A stretch of DNA of 64,000 nucleotides from Rotaria macrura (Eukaryota; Rotifera; Eurotatoria; Philodinida; Philodinidae), in the NCBI GenBank assembly GCA_900239685.1, contig OENT01000352.1, positions 62,001 through 126,000 on the forward strand, read 5' to 3'. Positions within the stretch are counted from its first letter, which is position 1; each line of letters begins with the position of its first letter. Of the stretch, positions 9,952 to 24,551 are shown in pieces. The position numbers and the translations under genes were made by a program. The notes below the pieces were generated by a model, which was given only the letters and a program-made list of their open reading frames with translations, was not told the DNA's origin and searched no databases.

Positions 9952-12584
9952 TTTCAATTAATTATATTTGATCCATAACAATTATTTCCTATTTAGGACA
10001 ACTATTTTTACGCTCACCTGACAGGAGAGATTCCATAGATCAACGAGAATAGCTTGTTAATCTATACTGATGATTTTCTGGTCATCACAATCGTATGTAC
10101 GCTTGTAACGTTTGAGAAATACAGTACGACTATGTATATACATATCGAAGGCATCTGTATGAATTCCATCGCGTAGCTTAACAAGGAAATATAATATCTG
10201 AAATCCAAGGATGAGGCAATTTTAGAGACGAACTGCAAGAGTAGCAGTAAGAAACGATATTGTCTTGTAGAAAGATGACAATTAAACGATCGATCTATTT
10301 TCATTTATATTGTTTTAAAAGTTTACATGAACAGAAAAATGTAAACATTGTTCTCTGACGAAATATTTATAATGAAATCGTAGCACAAGGCATAAAAGAA
10401 AATAAAAATCTAGTCAGGTGAAATATTCTCGTCATCAAAATTCAGATAACTAAAATAAAATACAAATCTTACGATTCTTCGAAAAGAAAAGAAATGTCAT
10501 AAATGGAAGATTTGTTTGGCCATGATTATGTATAGGCGATATGTTATAAGCTTACCCTAAGAGTACATGGACCCAAGGCATGCCATCTCGCTACGTCGAA
10601 ATGTGGAAAACTCAGTTTAAAAAAGCGGGAAAATACGGAAAGAAAAAGTATTATAAATGCAACAAATTGTCGAAAGCTTTTTTTGTGGGGCTTCAAGATT
10701 GGTTTGTTTAAATAAAATTTTTGCTTCTTTCTGTGATACTTCTTTCTTCTCGAAGTTCCAAAATACAATGAGTAATGAATGCATAAGCAAGATAGATAAT
10801 TTATTAAGCACAAGGGTTTCAGATCAGCTGCATGTACTGTTCCAATGGTTTTCGTTCAGATACTCATTTTGAGGCCATAAAATTCTATGCATCTTTGAGC
10901 AACAGCAGCAAAGTATTTCAACAAATGTGTATTTCCAAAAAAAATTGAATTGACTAACATTCGACTGCAGATATCACTGAGCGTATGAATTCGCTCGGAA
11001 AAAAATTGTGCATTGCAGGTCTTTTTTGATGGAGTTGATGCAAATCAACAAATCTTTGAAGTCTAGTTAACATCACGTCTAGGCCTGCGAGCAGGGGGTG
11101 TCACTGTTACGTTCCGTTCCTCAGAGTACGAATGCATCTAACATTCGTGTTCTCGGAAGGGTTTAGTTCAGTAATTTTGCACAAAAGACATTTGAAGAAG
11201 TACATAATCGTCAGTAGGTTGAAATAATGTGAGCAAAACCCATTTGGAGATGCGTTCTCAACAACGAAGATCATCAAGCAATTCAGGGTGAAACCGCAAG
11301 AAAACCGATATATAGTGTTCTATCCATATCGCATTTGATGCCATGAAACTTAATTTTTAAATGAGTTCCCATTCTCAAGAATGAGAACCGAGAAAGATTT
11401 CGTATGAAATGGAACAGAAAATCATGCGAAAGGCTCGGTATGCCGCGATAATGCTGCAAAACAATATTCAAGTTTCGTTCCAGTTCTTTAGGAACCGACC
11501 GCTGGCAGTTCTACCTACGAACATAAGCAGGAAATCCGAGTCGATAAACCTAGAGTCAAAGTTGATTCTGAGTTTCTGTTCTTGCCCGTGGATCTTGACG
11601 TGGTTCTCACTGGCCCTCCAAAATTCATGGGTTTATTGAACAGAGACGAAAACAAATCGAATCATTCGACAATACGATTCTTTTTCGGTCTCTGTCATAG
11701 AAAATCCATCAAAAGCAAACAAAAACTACTAAGTACGAAGATTCTGATGTTCAAAATGAATTATTGGCAATAGATTTAGTTGACTCTGAAACGACTTCGA
11801 AATTGACTCCAATTCATGTGTCTGCGGTTAACACAAAAGCGTAAAAGCCATGAACTTCATCACCAAGGATTTTTAAATAAAATCAAATTTTAGTTTCCTA
11901 CACGAAAAAACCGGAAAATTGTGGAACAGAGGAGAGAAAGCATAAGAAGGGGCAAAACTGCATGAGTCCGATTCTTGATGAGGACGTATATCAACCATGA
12001 AAATTAATTCACCAGTAAAATCTTACAATGAGGATTCTTATTGGCAATTCTACTATACTATTATTCGTGTTAATATTCAATAATTGATCTGTGGAACAAC
12101 TATGATAATCACTATTATTTATTGTCCTGCTCAAAAAAGACTTCAATAAAAGTTTTCCGACGTTAATAATTCTGTTTGAAGATTAACGTAGAGTCGAAAA
12201 ATAATTATTTATGTTTTCTCTCGTAGCCGCCTTTTAGTATCGGCATGGCGAATTAAAGACAAAAGAGATTTAACTATATTAGGCTTCTCATCATTTCGAT
12301 AACTATTAGAAATTACTTTGAACGATTTCGTTATATAATTAAATTCAATGCTTTCATCTCATCTGTATTATAATTGCATTCAGTCATATTCTTTTTAAAT
12401 TCCTTATAGAATATCAGGAGAAAATTGCGTTGGATAAACATCATCTATACATTCGGACAATAGGAATGATGTTGCTCAACATGATGATATCTATTCTTAT
12501 TATTTTAAGTCAAGGAGTTTGATGTTGGACAATTAGAAAATGATGCATTACTTTATTTCTCAATTTCCTCGAAAACCTATAGAC

Positions 12585-13378
12585 CAGGGCTGCCATTTCT
12601 TATTTTTCAAATGGAGTTTATGAAAGTCCAAATGGGGTATATGTGGGGTATATTCATTTTTAGAATGGGGTACATCATCGGGACACATTATCTCTCACGC
12701 TTAAATGGAGGATTTGATTGAGAAATCCGATGAAATTAAACTTTTGTAGAAAGAAAAACTCAATATGTCACTATTTTTAGAATTGGATTAGCTTTATAGT
12801 TTGTTTTCTCTCAAAAAACATTATACTAGTTAATTTATAAGCTTAGCTAGTCTGTCTCGAAAAGTAAGAGATTCTTCGCCTGTTGTTGCTTCTGAATCAT
12901 CAGAAATTCCAATTTCATAACCCTTACTCAATTCCATGCGGATGATAACATCAAATCTATTGAAGAGAAAATCTAAAACTAGATTTACTTTTGAGACAAA
13001 AAGAACTATGTATTCGTCAAATTTAATAGGACAAGGTAATGAAACAATGGGAAACGAGAAAAATAGAAAAATTTAGTAAAATTTATTTCACTGTTCAGAG
13101 TGAAAATACAATGTAAAACCGAATAATTCAAGATGAAATTAAAAAAAATGGATGCTAATATCTGCTGGTCAGTTCTTGACCACAATACATTTAATTTTAG
13201 ATGTCTTTATATTATAGAGATGAGGCAACTTTAGTGGAAAATATAGGCTATTTTCATTAGAAGGTTCGTTAATCACACTGCATACTTAAAAGTTCAAATG
13301 GGGTATAAGGTATATACCCAAGGGGTATCAAATTCCTGGGGTACAAAATGGTGAAATGGGGTACAGTTGGCAGCCCTA
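12585..13378. mobile_element. Non-autonomous hAT element, family A copy 1 (794 bp)
   Basis: The left end CAGGGCTGCCATTTCTTA and right end TTGGCAGCCCTA form an inverted repeat. The flanks are CTATAGAC (12577-12584) and CTGTAGAC (13379-13386), an 8-bp duplication with one difference. Subterminal blocks repeat GGGGTATA- and GGGGTAC-like words. No transposase frame. A second copy in opposite orientation lies at 37469-38820. Confidence 0.85.
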
Positions 13379-16300
13379 CTGTAGACATAAGTGTTTATGA
13401 CAGAGCATGGTGAAATTCTATCAATTTCAACAGTTGTGCAGCATTAAAATGTATTTCATATTCGAATTCAAGTAAAATTACATTCCCCTTTTTCTCTTCC
13501 TTCTTCAATAAGCATCGCGGTATAGTGTCAAAAAAATATTTTTTTCTCAAAGCTTAGATTTCTGCCTTTCAGATTTCATCACGATCAATTCGATTGTGCT
13601 TTCCTATCATTCACTTCTGTACTTTAGAGGAATACGTATTTCTTGAGACTGATCTGTTGATAACGTCATCGATAGTTTTGCATTCATACATGTATAATTT
13701 TATTCTACATTATTGAAATACAACAATAACTTCGATCTCTATTAAAACCATGGCTGACTGTGTATTCGACATTTCGAGCTACAATATATTTCTTTAATAT
13801 ACTATGGATAATTATAGTTTTATGTAATTATTTTTAAGCTCATTATCGATCGACAAGAATGAAGAGATTTGTTGGATAGAACAAAGTGTTACTGAATTTT
13901 TAAGAAAAAGACGATCATTAATCCCTAGGAAATCCATTCATTGGCAATTACTTTATCTCTTTCTCCAGTTTCGTCTAGATCATCGATTTCCTTTCCGATC
14001 GTTTTTGGAATAATTTGTTGTTAAATATATTGTATATATTTGATGGATGAAAGATGACCTTTAGTAAATGACGTTTATTTTAGAATCCACGAAGACTTCT
14101 AATACATCTCTGACTTGCATCATAACTGTATCCTCCTCAATCGCATCATTTTCAGTGAAAAAATTTCGCTTTCATTGATGCATTGTTTTTCTATCAAATC
14201 CAAATATTTCCTTCCTATTTCAGAATCTCATAAAGTATATCGAAATGTATTCTCCTCCTCATCAGCTTCAACGTTTATCAACTTCATATCATCACTAAAC
14301 GAATTGACTTCGACATTTAATGAAAGCCTTGCATTTATTGTCCACCTCTTCAACTTTACCACAGAAGTTTACCATTCATCATTTATGCAAATTCTCTAAT
14401 TCGATTCGAAAACTTATGTACATGTTGATTTGATCAATTAATAAAACCAATCGGCATGAAAATGGAATCACGAGATACGAAGTCAAACATTCGTTTTCCT
14501 TCTTTTCGATATTTAATACTTCAATAGAATTTCCTTATTATCGGGCGCAACGTTTAGAATATGCAAAGGGTTATTGGATTCATCCGTGACACAATTTTTG
14601 TTCGTGGATTGTAAATCAGTTTTGAATCGATAGAAAACTCACCTACTACAATTGTCACACATCGGCTTGAAGACACTAGGAAAAAGAACTCTATTTAAGA
14701 GTCTATCAGTCTTATTGAAACTTTTTCCTACGGTCAAACATGAACTCAACAATAATGTAGTTCTTGTTCTCGATTTGTTGTACAAACGAAATGAAAAAGA
14801 AATACACCTAATTATGCAAATTAATCAATCTTACCATTGGAAATTTTTCATGGAAACATTGCAAAAATTTCTGATTATACGATGAAAAATAAACGTTATC
14901 TTCCATGAACGCTAACATTCACTCATGATTATCTAGCTTATTTCGTCACTGTCAATCTACAGATTTCACAATGTTAGTTAAATATTAATGATCTACAAGA
15001 GAAGCAATCAATAGAAATCGTTCTATTTTTTCAGGAAACTGATAAACAGATGGAAAAATTAAAGATGAAAGAGGATAATACAATTATCTAGTGCAAAAAA
15101 AGACAGATATCCAGTCGTGTCGTGCTTGAGCCAAATGATTACCCGGAGAGAATAACTTTTTAAAAAAATAGGCGGCAAGTACTCTTATCAAAGACTGAAC
15201 ATGAATTTCGTATCCAAGCACGAAAATCAACTTGTCAAGAAACTTGATTCTTGATTTGTTTCAGTAATAAGCATGTTTTAGGGGCAGCGAATAATAGAAA
15301 TTTTCATTTTACTTTACTTTATATGCTAGACTAAATTGTCATTAGCATATTGACAGGTCGTAGCTTTTCTTCAAACCATAATGTCACGCAATAGAGAACT
15401 ACTATCAACACGCGATTACTATTGAAAGAAAAATGATATTAAGCTGCGTTTACACTATACTAATTTTTCTCGACCGACTGTGATAATTACTCGATGAATC
15501 GATTCACTGGCTGACCGAGAACGGCGGAGCAGTCTTCGGAGTATATGATTGAATGAATGCAAATGTTTCTTCACATAGTTTAAGTTTATGAATATGTAGG
15601 AAATTAATATGGAAACAATAGATAGAAGCTGTTTTGTCAGCATTTCAGACAAAAAGCTAGCAATAATATATAATAGCCAAACGTTGATTATAATCAGAAT
15701 TGAATTATCTTTCTGAGAACTGCTGATGACGAAAGATGTTCAATTGTAAATCAGTCAAAGAAGTAGCTTGTTCAACATAGTTGTTATCCCAAATGAATTT
15801 ATTCATTTGTTGTCGTCTAAACTATGACAATAGAAATGTCATTCATTTCTTTCTTGTTCGAAATTTTAAACAAAGCTGAAATATTTTGATACTTGTCCAT
15901 GGATTTTGCTAATAAAAATGATTCTATACTTCATGTGTATGCTACTTAATATTTAAAACATAAGAATAGATCATTAGTTATTCGTATTAATATCAGTGAA
16001 AGACTAGAATCAACAGGAAAGCACTGATTTTGTGTGATTTCTGTCATTAGAGTTCCTTGAAAGATGATGCCGTTCAAATTCAAACTTTTGTTTCTGTCAG
16101 CAAAGGTTTATTTTATCAACACCGTGAAACTTTATGAAGTTTGACAAAGAACTATCTGAATCGTAAAGACTGAAGTAACTTTTAATTAGTCGGATCTTCA
16201 GATTCTGACCGTCGGTAGTTCAATCATGATCAGAGTTTGATCATCAAACTTCAATTATCTAATCAATAATTAGTATGTTGATTTCGACGATTATTAGTCA

Positions 16301-19300
16301 AATAAATCATCTTCGAAAGAAAACAATCAAATTTAAACTACGCTTATGGGTCACAGCATTTCCATAACTAACTGATTTAGAAAATCATTGATCTTTTTCA
16401 TATTAATTGCATTCAGCTCTTTTCAATAAGTTTTGATAAGTACACACAGAAGAATTTAATATAACAATGCTAATTAGAAAATGATGTAGACATTTCTGTT
16501 TGACTCATACGAGAAATATAGTCATGATGAATCAATATCAACGATGTGAATCAGCTCGAATGAATACTTACTATCGTTTATATGCCTCATGAAAGAGAAA
16601 ATGAGATGTTTTCAGTTCCCAATTGTTTCTTTCATCCGTCAAATACTCTATATTTTTATATCGTTGAGCTTTTCTTCCGCATAACTATCGAAAATATTGA
16701 GTGAAACAGTAATTGTAATTGTCTTTCTTATACGATGGATATGTTTTCTGCTTCGATGTATCAATGCCATTCTCACGTACTTTTTTTGATAAATCGAATA
16801 TTTCATCACTAACATATATCTTTTTATATTGTAGTTTTTTACTGCATAACTGTAATGATGATGACGATAATGATGGGTATTCTATTGTGATCGTATTTTC
16901 TTTCATAGTTTGGCACGTCGGTTTTTTGTGCTTGATTTATATTCACATAGACGTAGATGTGGTCGTCAAAAATGATGAGTAGAAATGCCAGTGTGTTCTT
17001 TCCCTATTTCACGAAAAAGAAATGCAAATAACAAATAAGTCAGCAAGAGGAAGAATAAAGGAACTATGAAGATAAAAAAGAAGAAGGAGGAGAAGAAGAA
17101 AGTATGAAAGACAAGTTCTCGGCATCCCTTTTTTTCTTCTTCTTTTCTCCTTTAGTCGTTGCCATTACAACAGTAGAAAAGTTTTTCTCTCTTTGATTTA
17201 GCTTCAAATTAGCAAGCCTTTGGTCTATTTTAATTACATAGTGTACATTAATCTGTTAAGTATCGATACATCTGGATTAGTTTGTTGTGTTTAAAGTAAA
17301 TAAGCCTTCGCTAGTATTTTGATATAAGTATCGTTTCTATGGAAATTTTCGGAAAACTGTTTTTTATTCATTGCTGCTTTCAGCGAAGAATATGGTACAC
17401 GCAAAAAAATTTGCTCATCAAGTATATGAAAAGAAAAATATCAATTATAGTGTTATATTCCGCTTACTTGCATTTCCTATCGTCTATACTTTGTTTTTCA
17501 CTACTCCAAACTTGGGATATAACTTTGTTAGCACGCATTTATTCAGTTGCGAATCTGTTATTTAGTTTCTTATATGGTAAATGGTCAAGAATAATGCCAT
17601 AATTATTATGTGAAATATGTCTTTATCATCTCTAGAAATGAGGGGAAAATAGTTTGGCTGCCCAACGAGTTTACTGTGACATTATTCTATAGAAAACGTA
17701 AGAGACAAAAACAAAGAAAAACTGATGAAGATTTAACATGATAATAGAAGTCTCCGATCAATTCAGTTGCTAGAACATGAAGAAGAAAGTGTGTCACTTT
17801 TATTATGTAGGTCAGTCTATAGATCTCCGATTTTACTTCATTCTTCTCCTTTAATCATTTCACATTCATTATCTCAAAGCACTTTTTTACCCATGGTAGG
17901 TCCCATTTCTTAAGTCTCATATGCAGCCAACTTTGTACATCCATTCGACATGTTGATTTATATGTATACATGTATATATAACAAACAAGTTGTTGACTAT
18001 GCTAGATAATTTAATGCGGAAGGGGATTTTGTTTTATAGATTGTATATATGTGCGTATAATTTCCCATTGCCTGTTTACTCTCTATAACTAAAAAAAATT
18101 CTTCGGCTACGTACTTTTGCCTATCTCTTAAATGGTGCGATCTCACGCTTATGTACTTGAATTTAATGGCTAATTAGCTTTTCTTTGTTTACGATTAAAA
18201 TAGAGAGAGATTGATCTATGTTTTCTTCCTTTTTTTTGAAAAACAAACGAATATTTGTCGGCACTGATTTATTTTGTCAAGGAATTTCGAGTACTTCTTT
18301 TTTATTCTTTTGGAATGAAAAGAAGAGTTCAACTGGATAGGTGATCACTTGTTCTATAGCACATCATTTCCTATAGAAAAACAACCATTGTGTTGAATTT
18401 AAAGTGATACAAATACGTGTTATTTTTCTGCTACATTAGAAAAACATTTAGAATCAGATCTTTATTTCCCATCTATCTGTTAGATTGCATTCTTTATCCT
18501 TGTACTGTTATAAAATCTTTGCTTTCGAAAATCATTATATATTTAGTTGAGTGTGAAGTCTTTTTCTTCCAAGTAGACTACTTTTATTCTTTTTACATTC
18601 AAGTATATAAAAGCATACATAAGAAAAAAAAATAGACATAGCCAGTAGTTATTACATCCTCTAATGGGAACTAGAAGCACAAATGTCTACCCGATTCTCT
18701 CTCTCTCTCTAAGTCTGTCCAAATAATAATCGATTGAGTTGTGTTTTTTCTGCAAAATGACTTCATTATTTTTCTCCATTGAATTTCCGTTTATCTGTTC
18801 TATTGCTTTCTATTTGTCGCTGTTTGTTAGTAGTCGAATCAGCTTCTTCACAGTGGAGAAATAAACGAAATTAGCAAGAAGGAAGAAAAACGGAAGACAA
18901 CAATGTCACTCAATTTTATTATAAATTCGTTTTACAACTTTTCAATTGATATATATATATATGAAGATGTTCAACATTCTATAGCACGCTACTGAAGAGA
19001 AGTGTTTATGGGCACTGGATGGATGAGAACGGAAACAATAGAAAATAGGGAGAGTGAAAGAAACAAAAAGATTAACATATAAATAAGGTAGAACAAGTGA
19101 GTAAGTAATAGTTTTTGAGCCCGTTCTCATATGGTATATATATATAAAATAACTCTGACTTCCGTTTGGCAATTGAGCAAAAAAATAGGGTAGGCATGAT
19201 TTGTATTATTATAGATTATTGTCCACATATGCCAACTATTCGTACAGTAACACCTGCGTTTTATATGAATATAAGTATACAAAGACACAATAACTATTTA

Positions 19301-20433
19301 ATTACTATCGTTGGTATTGAAATAGATAGAATATTACTTTGAATATTCAGAACCGAGTTATCTTCTGTTCTTCATCAATGTTACAAGAAGAACTGAAAAT
19401 CAGCAAATTTCCACTAGTTTTGTTATTTTGTATAAGTCTGATTCAGCTGTTAGTGTTACATATCTGTGGCCATTTTTTGAGTTCTAGTAAATCTTTTTTT
19501 TGCTGTCGATGGCAACAGAAAGAACGAAGGATTCTATTGTATTCGTTCATCAACCATTTCCGTGGAAAATGATACCGAAAAATAAACGGTGAAAATTCAC
19601 TTTATCTCGAAAATAGTTTCCGCTTTTCTTTTTCTTTTGTTGTCATGACCACTTTTTTTCCTTTCTTTGTTCTGAACTACTTGCATTTCTTTCAATGATG
19701 ATGCTGACGCACGAACAAATACACGTCTATATTGAGTTCCTATTTTCTTTACTTCTATGGAAAAAAAAGTTAACAGAAGTGTTCTTCTTTTTTTTGTCAC
19801 AGATTTTAGATTGATGAAGTTTATTTTCTGTTCTCTTGCTAAAAAAGAATACTTTAATCAAAGACTAACTCTTCAACAGCTTCTTTTCTTTTGTAGTCAA
19901 ACGTTGGTGATACAGTGGAGTAAATGATAATTAGGTTTTTCAAGAATAATATTAAACTGAACGAGATTGCTCCTCTATTATCCGAATTTATTTCTAACAG
20001 AAACTACAGTTGATTAAGTCTTTTTTCTTAGTCAACACGCATGATAGAGTAGCATGATTTATCTGACAACTCAGATAAAAATAAACAATGCCCAATTCTA
20101 AACATGACAACATGACTTCATTGTAGATCGAATAAGAAAAGAAAAAGGAAATTAAAAGTCAGACATTGTGTTTTGTTTTTGTTGCTCTAATAGATAAAGT
20201 TTTTCAAACAATAAAGGTTTTGGAAATACGTTTTCCTTTCGTCGAATACTAATATTCCCTATTTTAATGAAAAACAAGCTGTCCATGTTAATAGGATAAA
20301 GACAACAACTCAATGAGAATCGTTCATAGGTTTTGTCTAATAGAATTAGTAAGCAGAACAACAGTAATTTCTCTTTCATCAATAATGATACGTTAGAATA
20401 AAAGAATTTCATGCGATGTTTAATGCTGGGTTC

Positions 20434-20474
20434 TTTTTCTGCTTTTGTCTTTTAGTAATGCACATATAAAATTC
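20434..20474 (+). promoter_or_regulatory. Splice acceptor just upstream of the KCTD start
   Basis: A pyrimidine-rich tract ends in TTTTAG at 20455, and the start ATG lies at 20475. No coding exon that could feed this acceptor was seen. It may join a 5' UTR exon or a trans-spliced leader. Confidence 0.5.
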
Positions 20475-21470
<996 letters not shown>

Positions 21471-21637
21471 TTTTCCTCTTTCTATTTCTTGCTGAGAACC
21501 TTTATCCTTTTATTTGATTTGAACAGTATATATCTATATATATTTATAACTGGTATAAAAATGATTATTTTCTTCCTCACTCGCAGTGTGTCTCTAACTT
21601 TATATAAACTATAACTAAAAGAAACGGAGAATAGAAG

Positions 21638-21643
21638 AATAAA
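21638..21643 (+). terminator. Polyadenylation signal for KCTD
   Basis: AATAAA lies 168 bp after the KCTD stop. Confidence 0.45.
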
Positions 21644-23042
21644 AGGAAAGCTATATGCTACTCTTCGGTTACCTATTTATTTACTCTTACTTCCAACTAC
21701 GACTGTTAATTTGTGAAAACACACTAAATAGAAAACAAAGGCGCCAAAGAAAAAGCATACTTATCTTTGATTTAGCAAGCAAGTATTTATTTTTTATCAT
21801 GATTATCATGATGTCAGCAATATTTCAGATGGTTCACTTGAGCAAGTCTATCGATTTTGCAACAAAATACATTCGATGAACAGTTACGAGCCATGAGAAA
21901 TGCCCTCATGTCTGTATAAGTTGTTTGAAGACACTAAGAATCACTTTACTTAAGTTATCATTTGAACTCTTGAGATTATAACCCATACCAGATTACCTAT
22001 CGATGAATCATTTGTTGTGTTCCTCGTTAGCAATGAGTTTTCAAATAAAATAATACTATCTTGGAGATTTTCACATGGAAATATTACTAGGCGTATGTTT
22101 CAAAATATGAAATGTGAATCATTGCTTCTTGATGGAAATCTCGATTTTGAATTGAGAAATGTTTCAATTGCTAACACAATTCAATATGCTTTATAATCTG
22201 ATTGCAGTACAAAATAATTGCTAGAGAAAATAAATTATAAGTCTAGAACAAAAAGAATATCGTAGGACTCCTCTACAATCATATTATTGATTTGAACCCG
22301 ATGAAGTCATGGTCTCATGATAAAAGACGTCGTGATTTTTCAATTATCTTTGATAGTAGAGCATCAAAGTCGAAGATGCTTATTAAAAATTTTAACTAAT
22401 AAAATTGAATTCATTTATACGTGAGGTGAATCGAAGAAAAAATAATAAAACGAAAAACACTGTTCTTTTCCTTGTGTTCATCTGTTTGTATTCATTAAAA
22501 CATGAATTTTATATATTGGCCATGTTTGGTTTCTTATTGCGCATATCATTTTCTGAATATCGAGCATGTTGTTGTATTCTTTATTTGACTTCTCGTGAAA
22601 AAGACATATATCAAAACGTTTCGCGGCATGATTTTTATAAACGTAGCATGTTTGAGATATTTGATATCGTTGATGTGAACAGAGAAGTTGTAATCTTCAC
22701 GAAAAATGCGATCAAACACAAAAGAGGATCATGTGTTCACCCAGACTAAAAATTCTGCTATTTTACCTATCGTCTTGGATTGTGCAAGATAACACGAACA
22801 AAATAATCCTTCGACACATAATAATCGGGGAAACTAGTACATGCGGAGATGTATTGTAATTATATTTAGAAATAGTATCATCAATCATTTTCAATCAAAA
22901 AAAGTTTTGCAAAGACGCACGGCAATCAGTTGCAAATGTACCTTAGAGGAAGTTAACTAATACTCAATAATACCAGTTATATTGATGTGATATTTAAATC
23001 ATTATCGACATACTTTCAAATAGGTTTTTTGCTCCCTATATC

Positions 23043-23404
23043 CAAGCAGACAAAAATTGGGAAAAACGCGTTTAAACACTCAATCGGTGACGCCGATTGG
23101 GAGTCACTAAAGCTCATCAACAAAACGCAAGAAACGCATTTTTTATGCAGAATTTTCACTTAGAGAGGGTGAAAACGGATCAAAACTCTAATACTGATGG
23201 TTTAAACGCATTGGCTTTTAAGTTGTCGAATAATTGTGCGTTTTAACACTCAGGGCCAGAGTTTTTATCCGTTTTCACCTTCTCTAAGTGAAAATTCTGC
23301 ATAAAAAATGCGTTTCTTGCGTTTTGTTAATGAGCTTTAGTGACTTCCAATCGGCCTTCACGATTGAGCGTTTAACCGTGTTTTTCCAAATGTTTGTCTG
23401 CCTG
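23043..23404. mobile_element. Long foldback element (362 bp)
   Basis: Two arms of roughly 150 bp are inverted copies around a short centre near 23220. The left arm starts CAAGCAGACAAAAATTGGG and the right arm, reverse-complemented, CAGGCAGACAAACATTTGG. Both then share CTAAAGCTCAT, AACAAAACGCAAGAAACGCA and TTTTTTATGCAGAATTTTCA. A transcript would form a long hairpin. No protein is encoded. The target duplication is unclear, so the superfamily is not assigned. Confidence 0.75.
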
Positions 23405-24357
23405 GGTATGAACTAAATCAATGAATGAAATACATTAACATGAATCGTTCTTACTGACTGTTCATTATTCATGATATCATCATTTCAAGATTATAGAAAG
23501 ACCTCATTTTATTCTCATTTTTTTGTTGTTACATGATTAGAAAATAATTGTGAAGATAGTTGTCTGAGAAAATATAAAACAATTCAATTAAAAATGTAGA
23601 ATTTGAGTTGAGTTTTCGCCCAGCTATTGTTTCCTTCGTGATCGACGAAGAATTTGTTTCTATGCTCATCTTAAGACTTGTTTTTCTTCGCTTGGCTTGT
23701 CTCTCGTGTATTCACTATTTGCCGTAGACAATATATCTCAAACATAATGAAATAGGATACAGGAAAAAACATGATTAGGAAAGTCCTTAATCAACTCCCT
23801 CTATATTGACGTTCACACAATGCTATTCATTGCAATTCTACTCCTTTAGTATTTTATTATATACATACGTAGAGTAATGTGAATTGAAAATGCGAAAACG
23901 TTTTCATTTACAACTATGTTATTGGATATCGTTTGTAATTTCATTTTCAGATTACATGCAAGAAACAATCATTTTTCAACGTCAAAATGAGAATATAAAA
24001 AAAAGAAATTGTTCCGAACAGTTGTCTATAATTTGATACAAGTAACCGATCTTATTGTAAATTGTAGCCATTACAAACGAGAATATTTCATCGAACTAAA
24101 CTTAGTTTTGAATATTCTGAATTGTCACTCTCCATAACACTTGCAATATTGTTGGTAATAATAATAAATAGTCAAACAATTCTGGAATTATAAATCGTAT
24201 TCTTTTCTGTTTTCTTTATATATTTTTAAAATCGTCTTGAATTGATTAGCTTGTTGAAAGTGATCAATTGAAATCATGTCAAGAATTCATAAATCGAATA
24301 GGATGAAAAATTTAAACACGACCAGAAATAATTCTTCCTTGTTAGTTGTTTTCATTG

Positions 24358-24551
24358 CAGGGGGTGCCCTGAAGCAGCCAACATCGAGAGGGGAGGGGGG
24401 GGGGAGGTTGTAATGATTTTTTTGAGCGTTATTAAAATTTCGAACAGAACGCAAGAAAAATTTTCGGTTATGCTGAGAAAAAACGAAAAGTTTTCATCAA
24501 TAGGGATTGTCACACCCTCTCCCTCTCCTCCTCCCAACCGGACGATCCCTG
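24358..24551. mobile_element. Non-autonomous hAT-like element (194 bp)
   Basis: The ends are CAGGG and CCCTG with G-rich (left) and C-rich (right) subterminal blocks. The flanks TTTCATTG (24350-24357) and TCTCATTG (24552-24559) form an 8-bp duplication with one difference. The inverted repeat beyond the first five bases is weak. Non-coding. Confidence 0.7.

Larger units (their letters stand above)
9928..20433. other. 10.5-kb region without a recognised gene
   Basis: Open frames on both strands are short and show no family motif, repeated domain or well-placed splice pair. A hAT element occupies 12585-13378. Simple sequence includes a GA-rich run at about 17075-17110 followed by a TC-rich run at about 17130-17153, a CT run near 18697-18710 and TA runs near 18950. 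The region could hold distal 5' exons or regulatory DNA of the KCTD gene, but nothing in the sequence proves that. Confidence 0.5.

Noticed and set aside
11090..11720. Possible further hAT element starting CAGGGGGTGTCACTG
   Set aside because: No matching right end or target duplication was found.
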